From: Tubiluchus corallicola
Taxonomy: Eukaryota > Priapulida > Priapulimorpha > Priapulimorphida > Tubiluchidae
Direction: 5' to 3'
Assembly (NCBI GenBank): GCA_030141605.1
Contig: JAQGDQ010001621.1
Coordinates: 1 to 32,361 of the forward strand
Length of the DNA: 32,361 nucleotides
The notes under the pieces were generated by a model. That model saw only the letters and a list, made by a program, of their open reading frames with translations, did no database searches and had not been told where the DNA came from. Positions 1 to 10,905 of the stretch are shown in pieces (positions within the stretch are counted from its first letter, which is position 1; every line of letters begins with the position of its first letter). The translations under genes were made by a program, and so were the position numbers.

Positions 1-1681
1 TTTTATGAAAGAATAAAGATGAGATTACGTATTACTGAATTATCGTGTTTAATAAATATATTATCTATCGTACAAATCAGTGGTTTTTTACAGTGCAGCC
101 AGCAAGAAGTGCAGACTTTCCGCTAGCTACCCGCTTTACAATTATAATCAACAACAGTCTATTGGAGTTGTTAGACTATTGGACTTTTATATTCTATCAT
201 CAAATCCTCTCTAAAATGTTTAAAAAATAGTGAAAATTTAACTTTATAACCTCTTACTTGCTGCTCTGCCTATAAACTGGTACTGCAATTGTTGGAGGAG
301 GGCGGTCAAGTTTCCCCGGGGCCCCTGATGAAGCGGACCACTTGGACCAATATGTGCAGAAAAGAAACGGACAGAAAAAAGGTCGTTTTACTTAACGTGA
401 CTATAATACCTTCAAACGTACCGTCAAAAAACTTCTATTTGATGTATGTCACCAAATGACCGATTCACTAGTAATAATATTACTTGCATAAATAACCTAG
501 CATTAAAGTGCAGTAACTATGTGCGCGAACGCGCATTCTGAACATTTCAACAAGGGCCACATTTATCAATGATCTCACGAATGCCTTTGTTCGTAAGATA
601 AATTACAAATGTCTGTCACTGGTAAGTAGTTAAAGCACAAGTAAACACTTTTAATAAATAAATCTTAAACATCTGTTTTGAAATTTTATATCACTTTCAT
701 GCTGTCTTATTGCATATAGAGCTTACATTAGCAGCAGTGCTGTATAAATCTTGTAAATTTAAACTCCCGCGTTAACCATTAGGCGCGACCACTTTAAAGG
801 AAGACCGGACGATTGTTTCGACTCAATCTCATTTTAATTTATTGTCCAAAATATACATTTCTTGCCTATAAAAGTTAACAATTGTTCCTTATATTTGAAT
901 AATTAGCTTAGAAAGTTAATTAACGGCAACAGAACACAGCTATTGCTTACGTCAGAAACTAATCACAGTTAGTGCAATGGCAGGCGTCTTCCCTTGCGCA
1001 TCAAGCACATTTGCACAAGTGTTGCAGTACTGTTTAAACGCATGATGTCAGGAAAAATGGGCTTTACATCATATGTCGTCAGAAACTAACACTGTAGTTC
1101 ATGATCATGCTTATCACGGTACCGCCTTCTATTTGTCCGCCACGCGAATGTGACAAAAAGGCGCCGCTGCCAATCTTAGTAGGTTCACTGAGCCGCGCGT
1201 AGCTTTGAAAGTTTAACGAAGTTTGAGTATCCATGGTAATTATTATTTAATCTAAGCTTTGATTTTAAAAAAGCTATTGTAATTTTCAATATTTTAAAGC
1301 ATTCTTTATTCTGAACTAATGTTTACACAAACTGGGATGGCGATGCGCTGCCATTTTACAAGGTTGCTCGAATATTCTAAATTATTAAGAATTTTCTTTC
1401 CCAATTATAGGCATTCATAAATGCAATCTGCAAAAGCTACATTTTAGTTAAGGTTGGCACATACGAATAACTATATTTGATTTTCAGTGTGTATACACAT
1501 AAAATAGTGTAAGCATTGTGAAATAAATATAGGCCTCATTGGTACTGTATCACGGCTATAACCATGATTTTTATGTAATAGTTTGTAAAAGATCTGCCTT
1601 TGCCCACTTAGCTTTATGCACATGTAAATCGCGGACGTGAACATGCAAGGTGTGTGATTGTAATTTTGATTTTTTTTCCAG
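1..1681 (+). other. Intron of the upstream HCN gene (HCN-A), 3' part
   Basis: The stretch ends in a T-rich tract and CAG at 1672-1681, which is a good splice acceptor for the exon at 1682. I searched it for the preceding CNBD exon (expected to carry an FNCR-type motif and a QPGD-type motif) and found none, so the rest of HCN-A lies before the window. The short open frames here show no family resemblance. A locally GC-richer patch around 290-350 has no recognisable content. Confidence 0.7.
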
Positions 1682-1902
1682 AGATATGTTTGTTAACTCG
1701 TACACCACGTGTAGCGACTGCCCGGGCTGCCACTTATTGTAAGCTTTTCTCTTTATCCTACGAGCATTTCAATGACGTGATCGAAGAATACCCCGGATTA
1801 CGTAAAAATTTTGAGAAAACCATGAGCACTCGGCTAGATATGATCGGACTAGACAGTGAAGAATATGTCGTTGTGAAGAAAAAGCAACACGGCAAGAAAT
1901 GA
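1682..1902 (+). CDS. HCN-A: terminal exon of an HCN channel (end of CNBD and C-helix), partial gene
   Basis: This is the last coding exon of an HCN channel gene whose other exons lie before the window. The exon begins with the last two bases of a Glu codon and encodes 73 residues, opening [20 protein letters not shown]. That is the phosphate-binding cassette of an HCN cyclic-nucleotide-binding domain, followed by the C-helix (key residues RLDMIG) and a short basic tail ending KKKQHGKK before TGA. In the family this domain binds cAMP in the cytosol and relieves inhibition of the pore. The exon has exactly the same length (221 nt) and phase as the last exon of the downstream gene, and by hand count about two thirds of residues are identical, so the two are tandem paralogs. 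The phosphate-contacting Thr of vertebrate HCN is Val here, and the C-helix Arg important in HCN2 (R635) is Met. There is no long cytoplasmic tail. The stop codon and family assignment are secure; protein function beyond the family is inferred. Confidence 0.93.
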
Positions 1903-1907
1903 ATAAA
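1902..1907 (+). promoter_or_regulatory. AATAAA polyadenylation hexamer overlapping the HCN-A stop codon
   Basis: AATAAA starts on the last base of the TGA stop (1900-1902). A GT/T-rich stretch follows at about 1920-1950, as expected downstream of a cleavage site. If used, the 3' UTR would be only about 15-30 nt. Use is inferred; AT-rich DNA contains such hexamers by chance. Confidence 0.4.
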
Positions 1908-4529
1908 CTGTCAAGATCGGAAAGGTTTTGAGCGTTTTCTGTATTATATAATATTTCAGACGTAGGACATTTTTCCATTTTTATTAGATAATTTTTTACT
2001 GCAATGATTTTTACTACTGTTGTAGTTCTGCAGTTTTATCCTCCTGATTAGCGCAATACAGCTAAAAGTTACAAAATTTTTTTTGCACAATCTATGCTTG
2101 CTTAAAAGAAAAATGTCCGTCGCTTTTCTTAAAAGAAGGAAAAGACTTGCAATTAATGAGAGCTTATAAGCCATACTTACAATACCTTCAACGAAATCCG
2201 CTAAATTAAATTAGCAATTAGTTTCATTTAATTAAAACTGTTGAATAATTAATTATATTTTATATATAGGTCATGGTAGCGGCAACTACATGCATAGAAA
2301 ACCTGCGTTCGCCAACAATCGCTGAATGGTGACCAAAGTCGTGTCAAGGTTCACTGTTGTTACATGCTCTTAGTGTTGTCTACATTTACTATAAAGATGA
2401 GAATCATGAACGAGAATCACAAGAAGATACTAAAATGTAGACAAGTATATCAGCAGCCAAGACGTGCCAGTAGCATGTTTTTAGAATTAAACTGAAGGCT
2501 CAAATTGAATATTCTTAAAGGCTGCACAAGCCACCGAATTCTTCTTCGGATAATGAAAGCCGCGGTATCAATGAATGTGTTTTAAAAACAAAGAAAACGT
2601 TAATTTTCGCTGATGGTGTAAGATCATTTTAGTTTGAATTGGCGTATGAATTTTAGTTTCTTCAGCAACTGAACCTATATTGTTTAAAACGTTATACAAA
2701 ATTATTCCCTTAACGATTGACTCACAAGCTAAAATGCCGCATAAGTAATTAAGTATAAATTGTTTTTAGTTAAGTTTATAGGAAAAACGTTTGCATTGAA
2801 AAAATTATGTTACAAATAATTAAAAAGACAACAGTTGTAATGTCATTTAATGTTGTTAATGTCTCTTTCTGGGTTAGCGTTATAAGTATGCAGCAATGGA
2901 ATCAAGTTCGTGCAAGGTAAATAGAAAAATAAATATAAACTTACCATCTAAAAAGCAATTTTTATACGCATCGGCAGACTGCAAACTGGGATCCAACAGA
3001 AAAAGCATGGAAAGTTGTTGTGAGACCGGAATTTGGTTATTCTCGAGGAAAAGCTACAGTAGAATCAGACATTAAACAGGCACAGGCCCCAAACCATACT
3101 GGTGAGAAGGCAATAGAAGCCACTGATACTATGATGAGGTGCATATGGCATATTCGGATAGTTATAGCCGGGCCAAGTCATATTTACAGGCCAGGAATCT
3201 AGGGGTGAAAATTAAAGAAGCTTTGCAGCACACAGATCTCCATATGAGGACCAAGTGGTTGATACAGAATAAGATGGCATTGAGAGTGCTGGAACTAGTG
3301 AGGTGGATGTTTCTACTAGTGAAATCACTAAACAGAGTTTTTAATTTTGACCAGTTTTCCAAAGGTGTAAATAAAGCCATTTAGTGGTGATCCGATAAAA
3401 TACTATACCTTCATGTCGCTGTTTGATGAGACTGAGAACATGGTTGTCGCAGTTTCAACAGGGTAAATGGCTGATTCCATTTCTATATGTACCTCGATTG
3501 GTGGCGTTTCATGATGCAGAGAAGTACGTGTAGTTCTTTGCGTGCGACTGGTAATGACCATCTGGTTTCAGAGAAATAATAATACAGGAGTGACAAGACA
3601 GTTGCCAGCATTTACAGTACTACAAAACCACTTTGAGTGCATGTTTTTGCTCATCTTATTGCTGCTAACAGAATGGCCTAGAGTATTCTAGCTGTGTTAT
3701 GAAGCATATATATACATATACATATAGAATGGGTTAAATTGTGGTTGAGTGAAGTTCGATAATTATAATTACAAGTTATAATAGATACCAAAGTTGAAAC
3801 GTTAAAAATTGAATTAAAAATGCGCTTAAATGTCCTCAAAATGCCTTGCCATGGAATGCAGGAAAAGATACACGGAACTTCGCTTTGAACATTTTCTGTA
3901 AAGGAAAAAGGATTAAATTGATTACTTATGGGATTAAAACCAAGAATCGAATTTAATTGCGTTTATTGACTAATATATTTTGGTCAACATTTACAGAATT
4001 ATTACGTATCGGAGTAACACATAAATCGATACGATTACATTAGTCCAATTAAGAAAGTGTACATGCGATCAGGATTAATTCATCAGTTGGTAATTTATAA
4101 CGTGTACTGAATTACCAATACATCATAATATCTCTAGCTACTGCATCAATGCACTAATTAGCATTGTTGTGGTTAAAAACTAATTGCAAACTACCAAATT
4201 TGGTGGACGGATATTCCAACTGAACAGCTGCCGATAGAGGACGCTTATGTTACATGAAACTCGGATTGAACAGGCAAATTCACGCCATTACAGAAACATA
4301 TCCAGTTTTGTCTAGAGGTCCTCTACCTGGTCTACCACCTGCCCGTCTCAATGCGGAGATTGTGTTCAGAAAGCCGAATACTTGTCCAGAAAATTCGATT
4401 AGTTTCATTAATATTAATTCGTGTCATATAAACATTATATGTCCTAAATTCAGGACTGCATAGTTTGTACAGTACACACTAATTTTACTGTTTTCATTTG
4501 TAGAAATTAAATCTTTACGTCTCGTAATG
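1908..4529. other. Intergenic, no recognised gene
   Basis: AT-rich DNA between HCN-A and the LINE relic. Overlapping open frames at 3020-3384 (60 and 81 codons on +, 72 on -) sit in a slightly less AT-rich patch, and another of 69 codons lies at 4254-4463. None shows a domain or splice context that I recognise. A short TA/CATA run is at 3705-3726. The segment just left of 4530 could be the 3' untranslated end of the antisense LINE, but I see no tail. Confidence 0.5.
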
Positions 4530-6250
4530 TCATTTTTTACAGTCACGTGGTTTTTCAATGACATTGTTTATGTACATAATCACAGGACTACGATGTTCTG
4601 ACGCTAAGTTATATGACAAAGGAGCAAAGTTATATGCAAATGACAAAGGAGCATATTTATCAGAGTTGCTAAAGAGTTTTGTAAAAAAATTAGTTTGTTG
4701 ACGTTTTACATATACTAATAATGATGGAAGCCCGATTTCAAGAAAACAGAGACCATTATGTGCAGAACGTCTAACTGAAAGACAATTCTTTAGACAATCC
4801 ATACACATCGTTGTCACCACTTTCAAATTCTCAGTTAAGTATTACTTTTTAAACTCAGAACGGGCATGCGAGATTGTATGAAGACTGCATTTTTAAGCTT
4901 ATAATTAAATTTCTCTCTACCATGTTCTTTCAAAGCTGAATATGTTTTCCCACCCGTCGTTATTACGGGACTTATTTACAGATGTACTGATCACCTTGGT
5001 TTATGGATTATGGATACGACACCACAATGAAGCGGTTCTCTATGAAGAACAGTGCCATTTATGATCATGAACTTGGTCTTAATGTTATTGATGATAATTC
5101 CATAGTCAAGGCAGAATTGATTCACGACTTTTAGTTTTTCTGCGCATCTGTTACGTATGGTTGCAAACAGGACTGAGTCGTCCATCATGAAGAGGCCATG
5201 TAACGCATCCAAAAACGAGTCATTGGCTAATTGTTTTAAACAGAGAATAAGTGGATTTATGAATAGCACAAACAAGAGAGACGAAGACGGAGCACCTTGC
5301 TTTATACCTACAGACATTGATGGCCATGCTCTTCAAGCAAGCTTGAGATGTGGTATACATAGCTTGTATAGTTCTAGTCATTGTTTTACCACAGCCCAGT
5401 TTCACGAGCTCTTCTGTTAATTTATGCCTAGGTGCTCTATCGAACGAAGTGCTGAAAATAACATAAAGTTGCTGTCTAAGTTTTTTTAGCGATTTCCATT
5501 AACAAACGGATAGCGAGGACAGTTCTGCGGAAGCACCTGTTTGTTCTGAATCTGGCGACCACCACATTTTAAGCCCTTCTTTTAGCAGACCGTCATATAC
5601 ACTATTAAGATTGATATCCCACGATAATTACTACACACTGCTTTATTGCCTTTTTTATGAAAAACAGTTAGCCTGGACATGCTCCAGAACTATGAGTAAG
5701 TGTCAGATATAAAAAGGCACCAGGTTAACCACACATAATAACTGGTGGATTATAGTCAACGTAGGCTGAAAAGCAGCGATTCGAAAGTAACAAAGTATTC
5801 TGCGTTAATGTTCATAGCCTTGACATGTTTTTTAGTTATTGTTTCTTTCTGCTTTACAATATCACCGTAGCTATCAAAGTTTCTCGCTGCATCCAGTAGG
5901 CGTTTCAAGCGGTAAATTTTGTCACAAGCATCTAAATTAATAGTCGCTATAATAGGCGCATGGTCAGATGCGAGCCGGACTGAGTTAAGTATACAAAACT
6001 AGTTAATTCTAGGCAAGGCACAGGAATTGCCTAGACAAAAATCGTCTTGGGAAATTCATTTACTTCAACGTCTAAACGTTAGCCCACGATCAAATTCCCA
6101 TTAAATTTTAAACGGTTAACTGGAACAAGAGCATTATCGCAACAGAGTTGCAATAAATTTCGCCCATTGCTATTAAAATTGGGATTTACGCCATAATCAA
6201 CCAGCAAACTTGTCGCTAACAATTGCCTTGAGTTAAAATCTCCAAACAAT
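4530..6250 (-). mobile_element. Decayed non-LTR retrotransposon (LINE): endonuclease and reverse transcriptase remnants
   Basis: Reading the - strand from right to left, three conserved blocks appear in the order expected for a LINE ORF2. First is the GDFN motif of an exonuclease-endonuclease-phosphatase domain (6246-6229), followed by about 50 readable residues. Then come reverse-transcriptase blocks: KKGNKA..NYRGISIL at 5655-5606, an SFDRAPRHKLTEEL block near 5450-5400, GIKQGAPSS at about 5310-5285, and the catalytic motif MMDDSVLFA at 5188-5162 (usual form F/YxDD). After the RT, a C-terminal block with VRRSAHNG and GLPSLLVYVKRQQ is readable at 4826-4530. Numerous stops and frameshifts separate the blocks, so it is dead. 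The longest uninterrupted pieces are 108 residues (5317-4991) and 98 residues (4826-4530). The clade is not certain. Confidence 0.85.
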
Positions 6251-6602
6251 TTACGTGAGTTAAAATCTATAAATACTGTCCAGCTTGCTGGCTTCTATGA
6301 GCTTGAAGAGTAACTGCACGTGCCTGTAAATTTACTTAAAGCAGGGAATTGTAACATCTAAGGGTAAATTTAGTTATTGCAAAATTATAATAAAATTATT
6401 AGAATGTCTAAACAAAGCAATAACTGATTTGCAAAAAAAGTTTATTTTTTACACCACAAATGTTCCAACACAGTACTGTAATTGGCCGAAAATGTGTTAA
6501 CCCTGTGTTCATTCGTAATTTTTGACAGGTTTCCAAAGCGGTGGGTGGATCCGCCTCCTGCACAGCTATACCCCGAATCTAATTATATAAAAAGCTAATA
6601 CA
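6251..6602. other. AT-rich spacer beside the LINE relic
   Basis: This is upstream of the readable endonuclease block on the - strand and may include more of the LINE 5' end, but no endonuclease N-terminal motif is legible. Nothing else is recognised. Confidence 0.4.
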
Positions 6603-7037
6603 TTACAGTTTCAACTTCCACGAGTGGCAGCTGCACTCACGAGTAACAGCTCCATTCACAAGTAGCCGGATACGTTGGACATTGTGAGGATCAGAGCCAT
6701 CAGGGCCATACCAAACAACGTAAGCTGAAACAGTCCAAAGTAGCTTCCCAAACCATAAGTCTTGAAGATAACATCCGTTGTAGAAGGATGGTTCGTCTGG
6801 TTCAATCAAATCGACATCTGCGGGTAGTATTCACAGGGTAGTAGACTTCGTCTTGCATTCGTCTGGTCTGGAAAGCACCGTATCCGGAACTAAACAGGCA
6901 TCAGACTCCATACATACCTCTTGGCACCACGAAACGTCAACCTCATACAACTTGATGAGAAAAACGTCCAGAAAGGTGCTTTTTGCGCTATTCACAATGC
7001 AAAACGCAGTGGTAAAGTAAATCGTTTCCCTCATCAA
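6603..7037 (-). pseudogene. Unidentified open stretch interrupted by one in-frame stop
   Basis: Two 68-codon open frames (7037-6831 and 6809-6603) lie in the same - strand frame. They are separated by one TGA and a few sense codons, giving about 144 codons with a single stop. The translation is cysteine-containing (motifs WCQEVCMESDAC, GCYLQDLWFGK, RECSCHSW) and has ordinary amino-acid composition, unlike the AT-biased shadows nearby. A GTATGT sequence just after GCCAAGAG (around 6920 on the - strand) could instead be a splice donor, making the first half an exon. I do not recognise the family. Options are a degraded host gene, an exon of an unannotated gene, or a transposon fragment. Confidence 0.3.
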
Positions 7038-8414
7038 ATACTGTAATAGACATAGACCAAGAACGTGTTAAAAACGCAGTGATTTCTCTGCATTAAACAT
7101 CTAAGAGAAAGCATCAACAAAAACGAAATAGTTAAAAAGCATTGTCTTGACCAGGCAACGTTCTGGACTAAGACATAAGACCACCATTTGGTTTTTTTCT
7201 CTATTATCAAAACTTAAGTAGCCGTGTAGACTTTTTCCAAGGTATAACCGATGGGATAACGCACATTTATGTGCGTTACATATGTATAGTGAATTTGAAA
7301 TTGTTTATTCTGAAAATAACAGTGACAATTATAAATTGTAATTTGATAATTTCGTTGCAATGGTATAGGCCCCAAAAACTTGCAGATTTCGCTAAAAGGT
7401 ATGAGACTTTAAACAATTCTAAATCTTATAGGCCAATCGAAAATCCATTTAGCCGACAAAATTGCTGTACAGAATGTTGCTGGTTTTATAGGTATATCAT
7501 AGCTGTTAAAACTGATAAAATGAAGACGTTAGTGGCTAAATATGATTTCATGTGGCCAAGTCAAAAAATCCACATCCTGATGCTTAAAAGCACCTGTGAC
7601 ATCAACACAATGACGACTTCAAGGCAGCTTCCAACTTCCAAGATATGGCTGCAGCCGCTCATGTAAAATATTAGCTATATTGCATGTTCGAAGGCAGATG
7701 ATTGGTATTTTTAGTTTACAGATAGTCTTTAAAGGTCAAGCTTTCAGGGTATTATCCAAAACAGCCGCCATTTTCAAGATGGCTGTTGCGAACTTAAAAA
7801 AGCCAAATCTTAGGCTATATGAAATTTTGAATGAAATAGCTCTGTGTCAGCGTTCCGTGCTGTTGAGTGGGCTCGACACTCGCAAAACCGTGGCAGTTTT
7901 GTGCGCTTTCTCATTCACCTGGCTTTGTTTTTAAATCATAACGGTGACATAACCTAAGCCTCCCCGCTGCACCTATTGTTGCGAATTTGCGAGTGATATC
8001 ACCGTGAATTCGATGATATTCTACTATCGCGGCAAAATTATTGTTAGAGTTAAATTCACAACTGATGTAGCAGTGCTATCTATCTATGTATATTATGGCA
8101 TAAGCACAAAATGAATGGTCGGCATAATGCGTTAAGCCTACTGGCTTCCTGCTTTTATAAAATTGTATATTTTATAAGGGAATAAATATAAGCAGATGTC
8201 CACAGTGCTAAGTCAGCGATTGTTGTTGAATGAGCACTATTTGTGAACACCATCCCCCTTCCAAACAATTAAATTCGGCACTCCCACGTATTCCCACAGC
8301 ACTACACCAAATACTGGTACTGGCAAGGTTAAAGATATGTTTTACAAAAGGAAAACATAAACGTTGGAAAAAGCATAAGTATTTGCATATTTTGCATGAT
8401 TAGACCTATAAGTG
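7038..8414. other. Intergenic, no recognised gene
   Basis: Contains open frames at 7271-7666 (131 codons) and 7680-7934 (84 codons) on +. Both are rich in AT-driven residues and match no family I know. The motif CGCCATTTTCAAGATGGCTG (7768-7787) is an imperfect inverted repeat. Nothing supports a gene. Confidence 0.45.
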
Positions 8415-8729
8415 TGAAATGGATGCAAAACACCGGTATAGTGTGCTGACCAAAAGCTTCTTTATTCTGTAATACAATGATTAACAATTAGTTTAATTTG
8501 CATTGAGTAGAAGAGAGTTCATTGCATGATTAGATGTATGACTATAACTAAGAAAACTGATATAAAAATTATGTAAACTATATTGAAATTAATTAATAAT
8601 AACTTACGTTGTTAGAGCCTTTAATAGTTACAAAGACAGGAATGAGAACTCCAAGGCCTTAAGAACAACGATGTCATAACAATTAACTCGTAAGAAATTT
8701 AGAGTCATAATGCTCATCACAGACACAAA
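8415..8729. repeat. 315-bp direct repeat, copy 1 (possible LTR)
   Basis: Begins TGAAATGGATGCAAAACAC and ends CATCACAGACACAAA. It is matched base for base, with about eight substitutions and no length change, by 9298-9612 (about 97% identical by hand comparison). If trimmed to TG...CA it would be a 313-bp LTR. No convincing primer-binding site follows it, and the outer flanks show no target-site duplication. A plain segmental duplication remains possible. Confidence 0.75.
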
Positions 8730-9297
8730 GTCTGGCTGTACCTCTTGCGCTTTTACGTTCTTTAATTTCCTGAACACTCATGATGCAGTTCACTATCCTA
8801 CTACAAAACAAATTGCTGAACAATATTAATTACATAGCATTACAAAGAAATAAATCAATATTTGGTATGGCATGAAGCGCCACTCGTGAATCTCTAACAC
8901 AGTACAAATTATATCAATCAGTAATAACTGTACGGAATGTCAAACACAAACTAGATAAACTAGCAATGTGCCAAAACAGATGATAAGGACAACAAAACTA
9001 TCAAAACCATTATAGCTGTAATATATTGGACAAAATAATTTGTACAAAATTCTTTAAAAACGTTTTCAGCATGAAATTAAACTGCTAAACGATATACAAA
9101 GTAGTAGATACAACATTACGCAGCGAAAAATCCCATTTCCGTTCAGCCAGGCACGGCGGTAGACTCAAAGCGTGTGTAACACAGGTGAGAGGGCAGATCT
9201 AGGTCGTTCTTGAGCCTACTCCATGTGACGTTCGTTGGCACCCTTGATCTCTTCTCCTGTCCTCCAGGTGTACTGACAACTGCTCAACAATAAAGGA
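8730..9297. other. 568-bp spacer between the two 315-bp repeats
   Basis: No open frame or domain is recognised. The last 180 bases are noticeably less AT-rich than the rest and end in a purine-rich AATAAAGGA immediately before copy 2, which could pass for a polypurine tract. If the flanks are LTRs this would be a very short non-autonomous internal region (TRIM-like). Confidence 0.4.
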
Positions 9298-9612
9298 TGA
9301 AATGGATGCAAAACACTAGTATAATGTGCTGACCAAAAGTTTCTTTATTCTGTAATACAATGATTAACAATTAGTTTAATTTGCATTGAGTAGAAGAGAG
9401 TTCATTGCATGATTAGATGTATGACTATAACTAAGAAAACTGATATAAAAATTATGTAAACTATATTGAAATTAATTAATAATAACTTACGTTGTTACAG
9501 CCTTTAATAGTTACAAAGACAGGAATGAGAACTCCAAGGCCTTAAGAACAACGATGTCACAACAATAAACTCGTAAGAAATTTAGAGTCATAATGCTCAT
9601 CACAGTCACAAA
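9298..9612. repeat. 315-bp direct repeat, copy 2 (possible LTR)
   Basis: Same length and direction as 8415-8729, with starts 883 bp apart. Differences are a few substitutions (for example CACTAGTATAA versus CACCGGTATAG). The shared boundaries are sharp at both ends, which argues for a defined element or a clean duplication. Confidence 0.75.
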
Positions 9613-9854
9613 AATAGAGCAATGGCGGAGAGAACCAAAAGACGGGTAAAATGTCGTACAACTACTATAGCTATAGCTCACAAAAGACCAAAATGCTAAT
9701 GTATTCAAGGATATTAGGTGCTTCAATTTTAAAAGAGTGACTACTGTAAAAGATAAAAAGTCTACTAAATAAACAAACAGGTGGCAGCACTGTGGCAGTA
9801 ACTAAATAAAAACCAAAAAGGGCCTATGCACCCGCTACACCGCCCCTCGTTAAA
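9613..9854. other. Short spacer
   Basis: AT-rich DNA with a less AT-rich end (about 9820-9850, C-rich CCGCTACACCGCCCCTC) directly before the putative integrase remnant. No gene seen. Confidence 0.4.
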
Positions 9855-10067
9855 TTGGCAATTTACGAACATTTAATGAATTGGGTTAACATGCTGATTT
9901 CCAAGGTAGTCCTGTTTACTGAACTCACGTCATCACTGAAAACTGAAAAGCAAACTCGCTACCAGAAAACTATTAACTCCTACAGGACAGCACCATTCAA
10001 AAATATAAAGCCGATTACTTTTCTGCTACTGTACGAGCACAGACATCTAATCATGCTGTTTGTTTAA
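9855..10067 (+). mobile_element. Probable fragment of a Ty3/gypsy-type integrase
   Basis: A 70-codon open frame contains INSYRTAPFKNIKPITFLLL followed by YEHRHLI. This resembles the conserved end of LTR-retrotransposon integrase cores, which typically read YRT(T/A)PH...PF.LLYGR. Its start (LMNWVNMLI) sits where ERxNxxLI would be expected. There is no catalytic DDE residue within the short piece, so it is a relic at most. It lies 240 bp after the 315-bp repeat pair, which supports an LTR-element origin for the neighbourhood without proving linkage. Confidence 0.45.
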
Positions 10068-10905
10068 ACATTTATAAGCGATTTAATTGCACGAAATTAA
10101 GAAAAAAACATGCTCTTTTCAGGCATCCCAACTTAGCCTATTGAGTAGTTTAGTCTGGTGTACACTTACGTGGTCGTACACACTAATTTATTGATCAAAT
10201 GGTTGCTACAGCCCCAGCTGTACAGTGCTCTGCTGCTATTCCAAGAAAAACCAACCTATCGGCCAAGGATAAATTAAGATCGTTTCATCGTTTAACAGGA
10301 ATTTCCCCTTAAGAATAGTTTAGGTCAAAGTGTATCAGAGTGTGGTGACTGGATAGTTGAAATTTTGTGCGTTAGCCAATTTCATACAAGTGATACTGTA
10401 CGTTGTTACAGTACAAACACTGCAGTCACTAAAAGTTTTTTCCAATTTATTCGCCAAAAATCGATTTCTAATTTGTCTAAGGTAAGCAAATGCATTTCAT
10501 AAAAGGCAGCAAACGTTTACGATCCTGAAGGAGTTAAGCATTTTGTTGTTTTGGGAAACTGGGAAGTTTTTGGCTATTGATTTGGCTGGTACAGCCAGAA
10601 TTCATTGTTGCTCGGTTTTATTATGACGTCAATCAGTTTTCTTGCACGTGACATGTACCACTGTACGTCGTGCTCCAGGTGGACTTCAGTGACGGGCAAC
10701 CATTAACAATAAGGCCATGCAAGGTTGAGTAAGTTCACGAAATCGTTGAATAAATTAATGACTAAACTGTGATTCTGTGGTCAAGAAACACGTTAATTAC
10801 TTTGCAATATTTCCTACGTTTCTGACTGTATGTCTTCGAATGTGCTTCTGGCAACGCATCAGTGCGTGGTATCGCAAAGTAAAATTTTGTTGTTTCTGCT
10901 TGCAG
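10068..10905 (+). other. Region upstream of the first recognised HCN-B exon
   Basis: Expected to contain the HCN-B promoter and/or a 5' UTR intron. It ends in a convincing splice acceptor, a T-rich tract with TTTCTGCTTGCAG ending at 10905. I cannot identify the matching donor or first exon, nor a promoter element. Confidence 0.45.

Noticed and set aside
3020-3384. Cluster of overlapping open frames on both strands
   Set aside because: No recognisable motif; three frames open in the same place argues for a patch with few stop codons rather than a gene.
7271-7934. Two adjacent + strand open frames (131 and 84 codons)
   Set aside because: No domain, splice context or protein-like composition; the length is plausible by chance in this much sequence.
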